The position numbers and the translations under genes are program-made. A DNA stretch of 64,000 nt from Artemisia argyi (Eukaryota > Streptophyta > Magnoliopsida > Asterales > Asteraceae), in contig CM060703.1 of NCBI GenBank assembly GCA_030686995.1, positions 113,655,361 to 113,719,360 of the forward strand. The letters run 5' to 3'. The stretch's first letter is position 1. Each line of letters opens with the position of its first letter. The notes beneath the pieces were generated by a model. It was not told the DNA's origin. It searched no databases and was given only the letters and a program-made list of their open reading frames with translations. This document shows positions 55,847-64,000 of this stretch, one piece after another.

Positions 55847-58800
55847 TATAACATCCCGTAAAATTTTCCTACGATTAACATAAAAATAACCATTTTTACC
55901 CATGACAATTTTTTTTTTTTTTATATACTTTACAATCACAACATATTTACCAATTACTTTGAAACGGTACTCACATTTATATTTAAAAATCTAAATGTCG
56001 TGAATAATTAAAAACGTTCATATTTAATACTTATACGCTTCATCAATCAACCAAACATGTTATCTATTAAATCCCGAGCCTACAAAAATTCCCATGCGTA
56101 CTCACTAATAATAATAATAGACCTCTAAGAACCAAAAGGCTTTTAGTCACGTACTATTATTTAACCCATGATTTATTCTAGAAACATTAATCGAACCTTG
56201 TAAAATAATATAATCAATCTATTCAAAATCTTAATTTCACAACATATATCCTATCTCTACTAACATCCAATGCACATGTGTTATAACATACAAACCTTCC
56301 ACACATCAGATATATTTTCGTTTCACATTACTTCTTGTGATTCGCCACAAAACCAAACGGACCATTACCTATTTTCAGTTTCATTTGGAGTTTCTTTGGG
56401 CCTTACCTTCCAAATATCACCAGCCCACCATACCACATCTCATGACCTTTGTCCAAATTATACTATCTCTACTTATTTTCAGTCGCGAATACAGTTTACA
56501 TTGCTTGTTCTTTTCACATTGTCGACACACAACACACCCATGTTTTTACATGTCCTAGTTAACCATGCTTCGAGTACACTTCAGTTCAAGGTTGGTTTTG
56601 TTGTATTTAAACTTGAGTAGTAACTACACTAAACATTTTAATACTTATAACACTTGCAAGACGAACTCCTTGTCGACATTCAGGCACCCACTTTAAAACT
56701 CATGAGCCTTCCAAAATATGATGTGTAAAAGTCGTACCCTTTTTGTGTTACTAGTTTTCACATGCTATACATCCAGTATACGACTCTATCACTTCTTGTG
56801 TCACATACATCTCATTCCTTCAGTTAACCCCTCTCTTACAAAGTGTATTTCACCTATATACACAAAGACCTTCTGCCAATAAAACTACACCCGAGCCCTT
56901 TTCTTTCTTCGACTGGGCAAGATCAAGTGAACCACCATGTAAGATGACAGCTCACACCCCATCCTCCCTCACTCGTTACTGCCTCAAGTGTAACCTAAGG
57001 AAACCCATATGCAACTCTTACACCAGCCACCCTTGATCCCCAATCATCACAAAACATTGTGTCAGCCGTCAGGAATATTTAGACACCATCCATACACATT
57101 CCTTAGCTCATGTTTGCTGTTTGATCTCGATTGGTCATATAAGGAGGCAACATGTAAGATAACGACTTACTCACTTGTTTACTTCCTCGAATATCAACTA
57201 AGAAAACCATGTGCTCCATTCTATCACTTATCCTGTTCGTGTATATAAGCATTGCATGCAATTCGTTCACTTCACAAAAAACTTCTCACATCTGAGTATC
57301 TTACATGCTACTGAGTCGAGTGGGTCGGACTAGAATGCAGGGTGTTTGTGATCACCCATAAAATTCCCCAATGAATAGTAAAGTTAATCAAAAATTAATA
57401 TATCATTACATTAATTAATAACATTTTTACCAATAACAAATTTTTTTTTATTTATTATTTATTTAAATATGCTATGATCACTACGATACTTAAAAACATT
57501 TTCTCTTCGGAACGATGCTCACACACGCCCCACTAGTCTAATAATCGCGAGAGTATAAAATTTTATCATTTACAAACTTACGTAACATATTTTAGTAAAA
57601 CGCGTCCGACAACGTAAAAGTCGCACTAATTAAATACTAAACTAATTACTAATTATAATTAATAAATATTACTAATTATACTTAACTATAACCGGACCTT
57701 AATTACCCTAAGCCTAAAGATATACTCGGCCTGCTACTATTTCTAAGCCCAAAACAAAAACAAGCCCAAAATCCCTTTGTGTTATTCCATTTTCACTCGT
57801 CTAGGACACTTAGAAACGAGCATGGTACGCTCAATCCCTCCACACGACACCCTCATATTTTTGCACGTACTCATACCTCACCTAGCCAACAATTAGGATG
57901 TCGAATATTAGCTTTTCACATTGAGTCTAGGCACGTTATTAAGAGGCAAAGTAAATGTCTCTAAACCGATTTTATAAAATGTCAACTTATACAAAACTAA
58001 ACCATTTTGACCCACGATTGTTTCTAAAACCTCCTAAACTTATTTTAAACTCAAATTAATACCTAAGTTTTGCTAAATTTCCAAAACCCATGAGTCACCA
58101 CCGATTTACAAATCGGTTACACTAGAAAATGAAAGTCGACATACATGTATTTCCAAACAAAATTGTACTTCCCTAAAACAAGCATGCACTCTTCCTTCTT
58201 TTCCTCACTAGTAAGAGAATCTTAGTCCTTTACACTATACATCCTAGTACATTTCGTGTATGTAAGTTTCCATACCCACGTTCACTTTGAAATTGTGTAG
58301 GAATCGACACATGAAACCAAAAATCATTGAGTGTTAGTACCACCTTTACAAGTAAGACTTTTGAGAACACGTAACTTTCCCATCACATTAAAGTTTGGAT
58401 ACTAGGACACCCCTAGAACCTTATATATATACGCATGCATGCATGCTACGTTTCCCACACCCATGCAAACTAAACTTCACCAAAAATAATACTAAGTAAT
58501 GAACTAAGAGATAGGTCGAAGCCTTGGGTAGGATACAAGGAGAATCGAGTGGGTTTAGGAGAAGCTTTGGGTCGTTTGTGAATCTTGGTCGAGCAAACTA
58601 ACATACTACGTACACATCTCCCTTATTTCTCGACACTACGTCATTCTTTCCCCACCATTTGGTGTCGTAAGTCTCTATAGACTCATTTCAATAATTTTAA
58701 CATATACTTAGTTGCATTGCATGGTACGCTCAAACCCTCCACACGACACCCTCATATCATTCAAGTTATCTTTGAAGTCATTTCCATTCCACCTCTGACT

Positions 58801-59794
58801 TTACATTATCTATGCCTATCATAATCCTCAGGTGAGTCATAGCCCCTACTCTTAATTGTTTTATAATGATTTATACACGTTTTTGGGGGAGATACATGCT
58901 TAACTATTGTTTTATACTTTTACAAGTACTCGTTAACTATTTACATATTACTATAAGTTCATAGCTACACTTTCTATCGTTTAACTGTTTTATAAACTCT
59001 TTGGAAGAGATACATGTGTAACAACTTTTCTAACGATTTTACTATCGATGTTTGGAAGTATGGAACAAACTGTTTAAATACGGTTCTCCACACACTGTTT
59101 GGATACAGTTTCAACTGTTTAAATACGGTTCTCTACAAACTGTTCGGATACAGTTTCAACTGTTTAAATACGGTTCCCCACAAACTGTTTGGATACGGTT
59201 TCAACTGTTTAAATACGGTTCTCTACAAACTGTTCGGATACAGTTTCAACTGTTTAAATACGGTTCCCCGTAAACTGTTTATGTTATGGACGCAACAACG
59301 TGGCCCAAATATCGAAACTCGTGTTAAATGGATTTATAAATAAACTACTATTTTGGTGTTAACCCGGTGAAGGGCAAACCAACGAACTATTTTTGAATTA
59401 ATAAGGAAATCACTCATTTTCTAATTAATGATTTAAACTATAAACTCTATGAACTCACCAACCTTTGTGTTGACACTTTTAGCATGTGTTTATCTCAGGT
59501 AATTAAACAAGAAGGAACTTGAAGGCACGGAGTGGGCTTGCAACCCGGCATGGGCTTAAATAAACGTTTTGACACCTTTCAAATAAACTTGTTGTTTAAA
59601 TTATGAAACATCTTGATGTCTCGAATATTTGGTATTTTGAATGAATTAAACTTTAAAGCATTTCTTTTGTGTCGTTTTCTATGATTGTGATAAAGATCCT
59701 CGAAGTAACACCCAAAAAGTCTTCCGCTGACATTTTAAGTCTTCCGCTGACACGTTAAGTCTTCCGCTGACGTGATGATTTTGGGGGTGTTACA
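55847..59794 (+). repeat. Tek2 3' LTR, composite with a Tek3 LTR fragment
   Basis: 55847-57346 matches the start of the 5' LTR up to and including GTGTT. 57347-58722 is a copy of the first 1.38 kb of the Tek3 LTR. 58719-58757 is a filler copied from another part of the Tek3 LTR (like 38819-38857). From 58753 the Tek2 LTR resumes at the position equal to 53198 and ends ggtgttaca at 59794. The 1.47-kb segment present at 51731-53197 of the 5' LTR is missing. Confidence 0.9.
59071..59280 (+). repeat. 45-bp tandem repeat in Tek2 3' LTR
   Basis: Same array as 53516-53725, with units at 59071, 59116, 59161, 59206 and a partial at 59251. Confidence 0.9.
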
Positions 59795-59799
59795 GTTTG
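59795..59799 (+). repeat. Right target-site duplication of Tek2 (GTTTG)
   Basis: Second copy of 36846-36850; Ath1 pol resumes with gccgattttgcaaac. Confidence 0.95.
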
Positions 59800-61078
59800 C
59801 CGATTTTGCAAACTACCATGCGGGTAACTTTGTGGTGAAAGGGATGTCATCCCAACAGAAAAATAAATTCTTTAAAGATGTGAAACATTACTTCTGGGAC
59901 GACCCCTACCTTTTCAAAATCTGTGCGGATCAAGTCATCCGGCGGTGTGTATATGGTCAAGAAGCCACTGAAAATCTCAAGGCTTGCCATCCTGGTCCCA
60001 CGGGGGGGCACCACAATCCTAACTACACCGCCAAAAAGGTGTTTGACTCCGGTTTCTATTGGCCCACGATTTATAAGGATGCCCAAGAATTGGTCAAATC
60101 CTGTGACGCTTGTCAACATCATGGGAATATTTCACAAAAGAATGAAATGCTATAAAATGCAATCCAAGTTTGTGAAATCTTTGACGTATGGGGCATCGAC
60201 TTTATGGGGCCATTTCCGTCATCTCATGGAAACAAGTACATACTCGTGGCTGTTGACTATTTGTCAAAATGGGTTGAAGCGAAAGATTTACCCAAAAATG
60301 ATGCCCGAGTTGTTGTGAAGTTTTTGAAAGCTCTTTTTGCTCGATTTGGAACTCCACGTGCTATAATTAGTGATCGTGGTACGCATTTTTGCAATGAAAA
60401 ATTCGATAAAGTCATGCAAAAGTATGGTGTAACTCACCGTCTTTCTACTACGTACCACCCTCAAACAAGTGGACAAGTAGAAGTTTCCAATCGAGGCATT
60501 AAGAGAATTTTGGAAAGAACCGTTGGTGAAAATCGTGTATCGTGGTCGGATAAATTAGATGATGCACTTTGGGCTTTCCGTACGGCTTACAAAACACCCA
60601 TCGGGTGTACGCCTTACAAGCTTGTGTATGGGAAAGTGTGCCATCTACCGATCGAGCTTGAACATAAAGCCTATTGGGCCCTCAAGCATGCAAATTTTGA
60701 CCTAAAACTGCGGGTGATCATCGGAAAGTTCAATTGAATGAATTAAATGAACTTCGTGATCAAGCTTACGAGAACTCTTTGATCTATAAGGAAAAGACAA
60801 AGAAGATTCATGACTCCAAAATCAAGAACCGCGTTTTTAATGTTGGTGATCGAGTCCTTCTTTTCAACTCTAGACTCAAGATCTTCTCGGGAAAGCTAAA
60901 AACCCGATGGACTGGTCCATTCACTATCGTTAAGGTTTATCCTTATGGCACCTTCGAGTTATCTCAAAAGGACGGTCCTAATTTCAAAGTGAATGGACAT
61001 CGTTTGAAACATTACTTTGGAGAGGACATACCATCCATGGTTGTCCCGGATCTCCAAACATTCCCCAAGGACAATTGA
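59795..61078 (+). pseudogene. pol: Ath1 integrase
   Basis: Resumes with [13 protein letters not shown]. The zinc-binding block ([19 protein letters not shown], then CDACQHHGN) is followed by TAA at 60153-60155. The core has [23 protein letters not shown] and [16 protein letters not shown] (D, D, E). A one-base loss in the A-run at about 60703-60708 shifts the frame; the rest (ELNELRDQAYENS, GDRVLLFNSRLKIF, RWTGPFTIV, VNGHRLKHYFGED) ends at TGA 61076-61078. There is no chromodomain, as expected for Athila. Confidence 0.9.
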
Positions 61079-61535
61079 ATTCAGGGATCGAGTCAAGCTA
61101 GCGACTCGATAAACAAAAACAGTAGCAACAACATGGGTTTTCACCTGTGTCTCTGACTTGTTTCTACTTTCTAACACCCTAGTGTGGGGGAGTGGCCGTC
61201 CCCTGCAGCTATTTGAAATGTATATATCTTTGGAAAAAAAAATGTGTGATTGTATGTACATATAAATAAAGTGATAAATTACAAAACGATATTTCCACAG
61301 TTAGCTTATAATATTATCTTTTTACTTTCAAAGAGTCGGCATAATAGCCGGGACTTTGAATATTGAGGACAATATTCAATTCTAAGTGTGGGGGGAAAAT
61401 TCTAGCGAATTGTATCACATTATATCCTCTAGAACCCCCGTTTTTGGCCCAAAATTTTCAAAAATTTTTCACTTTATTTCAAGATTTTTGTGGTTATCAG
61501 TCCGCCATGTCTAAACGACAAAAGGATTGGCTAAT

Positions 61536-61889
61536 CCAGGAGCAAAATGGCTCTTGGTAAAGATAACTCAAATCCGTTGGTGGCTTGCAATTTGCCCAAA
61601 ATTGTATGGTATCTCAACTCGCCATATCCTAAAAAGTGAAAGAGTTGGCTAGCCCGCAAGATTATGGCTTGTGGTAAAGGCAGTGGAAAAACCATAATTG
61701 GTAATCAGCTCACCAAGATGTTGACTATTCCATCAAGAGTTGGCTAGTCCAGAAGCAAACGGCTTTTGGTAAAGACAAATCAAATCCGTTGACAGCTGGT
61801 GGTTTGCTCAAAATCACATGGTTATCAAGTGGACCATAGTTCTTACTTGAACTGATACATTTGGCTACTCCAGAAGTGATGGCTTTTGG
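61536..61889 (+). repeat. Array of four degenerate hairpin repeats
   Basis: Stems at 61536-61557, 61654-61674, 61749-61769 and 61870-61889, each preceded by TTGGCTA and followed by (T)GGTAAAG. Stem arms: CCAGGAGC/GCTCTTGG, CCGCAAG/CTTGTGG, CCAGAAGC/GCTTTTGG and CCAGAAGT/GCTTTTGG. Sequence changes in one arm are mostly matched in the other. The spacing is about 95-120 bp. Confidence 0.75.
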
Positions 61890-61950
61890 TAAAGAGATTA
61901 AAATCCATTAATTTTTCTCAAAAAGATTGCTAGGGACTAGCAATAGTTTA

Positions 61951-61961
61951 GTGTGGGGGAT
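61951..61961 (+). other. Ath1 polypurine tract
   Basis: gtgtgggggat abuts the 3' LTR start at 61962 and would prime plus-strand DNA. Confidence 0.7.
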
Positions 61962-64000
61962 TGATGAGTGTATAAATACTCATCATTTTTATCATATCTG
62001 AACTGCCAAAACATCCAAAAACACTCAGAAATACATCAAAATACAGAAATTATCCCAAAACTGTGTTTTATATGTTTTAGATGCAAAATATTTAAAAACA
62101 AATGAAAAACGAACAAAGTTTGCATAATTGGCAGTTTCAGTCCCTCAAGTTTCATAAATTGTCAAAACTAGTCCCTGAAGGTTTGAAATCAAAGAAAAGT
62201 CAACCCAAGTCCTTTGGAATTCAAAAATTGTCAAAACAAGTCCTTGGGTGAAAAGTTTGAGAAAATTACACATTTGGTCCCTCAAAATCTAAAATTTACA
62301 TAATTGGTCCCCGAGTGGTTTGAAATGGAAAAATTACGTTTATGGTCCTTTGGTTTATCACACTTGGCAAATATGGTCCCTATGAGTACTTTGGAATAAT
62401 TACAATTCAGGCCCCTGGATTTTCAGCTTGTTACATATTTAGTCCTTGTGGTTTCCTAAGTTACAAAACAAACGGACCCTTAACTAATATAAACCAAAAC
62501 CATACCCAATCCAAATACAAACACCCAAAGCCCACCCCATCTTTCTTGGCCCAACTTATACCAGCCCAACATCCACCTTAACCCATCTCACCCTTTTAAT
62601 AATAAAACGGGGTCAAACCCCTGCCTTTGACCCTCCACCTCATCACCTTCCACCTCACCCCACTCAAACCTGCAACACCATCATCACCCTAGCTGTTACC
62701 CCCTCCTGCACACTCAATCCCCCTTGGCTAACCCTCCAAATACTACACTCCAATATCACACCACTGGCATCAATTATCCAAGGAAAAAGCCAAATCCAGT
62801 TTTGGCGCCAAAACACAAATGTGGTCAAGATTGAAATCTAAGGATCCAATGGTCCATATGCTTGCTGGGAAAAGACAAAGGGACACCCTAAACCCTAATT
62901 TTGGAGTATAAAAAGATGAAGAAGGAGCATTGAAGGGTGTTTTTTAGAGTAAAATTAGTGTCGAAATTGTTACAGTTTAAATCTTAATGTAATTTAAATC
63001 TTATTAGTTATAATCTGAATGTTTTCATTGTAATTTGAACCTTGTTCATAAATCAAATTCAGTATTTGTTTTCAAAAGTGTATGCAATTCCCTTTTTATG
63101 TCAAAAGTTTCAATAAAACTTGAATGTTGTTAGTTATTGTTGTTCTGGACTACTAGGCTCACTTAAGCTCCCATAAAGCTTAGTTAAGCTTTTAGAAATC
63201 CTTAAAACTCAGTTAGTTATCAAAAAGCAAAACTACAAAAAAATAAGAAAAAAATAGAAATTAAATAAAAAATTGCAGGTTCATGATCAAGAATGCATGG
63301 AGCACAATGCTTAGGGATGACTGTTGGTTAGAACTCCTTGGGGAGTATTAGGGAGTGGTCATTTGTTCCTTGATTCAAGTTATTGTGGCAGGAAGGCATT
63401 TGTAAGAATTTCTTCCAATTAATGATCTCACTGTTCATGTGTTTAATCTAGGCTTATTTGTGTTCAGCTGAGTTTATTAAGTTTTAATGAATGATATTGT
63501 AGTTTAAAAAGGTGTAATAGTTCATATTAAAACATTAGTGTTAAAATCTTTTGGTTCACTATCAATTTTTAGTCTAATATAGAACATTCGTTACTTGTAG
63601 TTTATAGTCTTGGATTTGTGATCATTAAGGCTTATCAGTTCAAACTAAGATGGTATAAATCAGATTTATGGTTCTAATCAACCATTTGCTTTGAAAATCA
63701 CATAGCAGTCTAGTAAAAAGGGTGTTTGTATTAACTGTGTTGGTTGTGATTGAGGTTGTTTGTGTTGATTATCTTGTTTGATGCATGTCACTATATGACC
63801 TAATATCTTAGTTACACAATAAAAACCACCCATTCTTTGCAGAAAATTCAAAATCTCACATACACATCCAGAATCAGTTATTGTTAGAACATTTGAGTTA
63901 CACAACCATGTCAGTAGTTGCATAAATAGCTCTCATAGCATATTTTAGTCCCTTAGTAGCTTGTAACATCATTTCAAGTCATTTTAGTTAAATCAAAGTT
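61962..64000 (+). repeat. Ath1 3' LTR, cut by window end
   Basis: 2,039 bp matching 27984 onward with about 48 differences by eye and small indels. It has the same terminal stem (TGATGAGT/ACTCATCA) and the TATA box at 62907-62915. The remainder lies right of the window. Confidence 0.95.

Larger units (their letters stand above)
36851..59794 (+). mobile_element. Tek2: non-autonomous Tekay-related LTR element, hosting Tek3
   Basis: Two roughly 4-kb LTRs with only 1.6 kb between them (54240-55846), after removing Tek3 about 9.6 kb in total. The leader and the last part of the internal region match Tek3 (PBS region, RNase H tail, 3' end), so Tek2 is an internal-deletion derivative of a Tekay/Del family (LARD-like). 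LTR ends are TATAACATCCCG...GGTGTTACA in both copies, a non-canonical TA...CA pair. Perfect 5-bp GTTTG duplications flank it. By eye the LTR pair differs by about 1.1% both left and right of the Tek3 site. Confidence 0.85.
61079..61961 (+). other. Ath1 region between pol and 3' LTR
   Basis: Non-coding. A perfect 8-bp stem (ATCGAGTC/GACTCGAT, 61087-61110) comes right after the pol stop. The motif ttgaggacaatattcaat...aagtgtgggggg is at 61363-61399 (shared with Nam1). An array of four hairpin units is at 61536-61889. gtgtgggggat at 61951-61961 immediately before the LTR is the polypurine tract. Confidence 0.75.
27984..64000 (+). mobile_element. Ath1: Athila-type Ty3/gypsy element, interrupted by Tek2
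   Basis: 5' LTR 27984-31756, PBS, leader, gag-pol 32312-36850, then Tek2 (36851-59794), integrase 59795-61078, 3' non-coding 61079-61961 and 3' LTR from 61962 past the window end. At the insertion the integrase-proximal frame (PWF...[10 protein letters not shown]) is restored when Tek2 and one GTTTG are removed. Gag-pol has six in-frame stops and two frameshifts, so it is dead. By eye the visible 2.04 kb of LTR differs from the 5' LTR by about 2.4%. The left flank 27979-27983 (cctgt) is the expected target duplication in Nam2. Confidence 0.9.

Noticed and set aside
61536..61889. CRISPR-like spaced repeats
   Set aside because: Repeats are degenerate, spacers are not unique units of constant length, and the setting is a plant retrotransposon.

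Overview
The window is a plant repeat landscape: about 64 kb made almost entirely of LTR retrotransposons, with no host gene that I can recognise. The gag, pre-integrase and accessory-ORF sequences most resemble families I know from Asteraceae (lettuce, sunflower and tansy relatives). That host assignment is from memory of those families, not from a search. A/T-rich non-coding DNA, tRNA-primed LTR elements and deep nesting fit pericentromeric or intergenic plant heterochromatin.

Layout. (1) 1-4429, minus strand: a SIRE/Maximus-like Ty1/copia element (Cop1) cut by the left window edge. It is inserted in (2) 4430-6668, minus: an Athila-like LTR (AthA), which itself interrupts (3) a decayed accessory ORF (AthE, 6669-7596, minus). 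7597-9046 holds nothing recognisable. (4) From 9047, plus strand: a second copia element (Cop2) with a 344-bp LTR and a very long coiled-coil spacer. Cop2 is split by a complete non-autonomous element Nam1 (15313-24308, 5-bp target duplication CTGGA) and again at 26312 by a minus-strand relative, Nam2.

(5) Nam2 is interrupted at 27984 by a 3.77-kb-LTR Athila-type gypsy element (Ath1). Ath1 is split inside pol by a Tekay-related non-autonomous element (Tek2, 36851-59794, duplication GTTTG), and the 5' LTR of Tek2 is split by a full Tekay/Del chromovirus (Tek3, 38345-51725, duplication GTGTT). The order Cop2 > Nam2 > Ath1 > Tek2 > Tek3 is a five-level nest. LTR-pair mismatch counted by eye falls broadly with depth: Ath1 about 2.4%, Tek2 about 1.1%, Tek3 about 1.2%.

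Most interesting unit. Nam1 has no pol. It keeps two uninterrupted ORFs, a Gag and an ATHILA ORF-1-like protein, and it carries repeated pairs of an 11-bp palindrome, TGACG-S-CGTCA, always 23 bp apart. The pairs lie just upstream of the LTR TATA box, before ORF2, inside a candidate intron and in the 3' region; the same spacing recurs in the diverged Nam2. Its gag and a 3' non-coding motif are shared with Ath1, so an Athila-type element is the likely source of reverse transcriptase and integrase.

Other notable structures. The Tek2 3' LTR carries a copied piece of Tek3 ending in a templated filler with two microhomology joints. A four-fold array of co-varying RNA hairpins lies between Ath1 pol and its 3' LTR. 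Tek3 gag-pol is one continuous frame broken by five nonsense codons and no indel.
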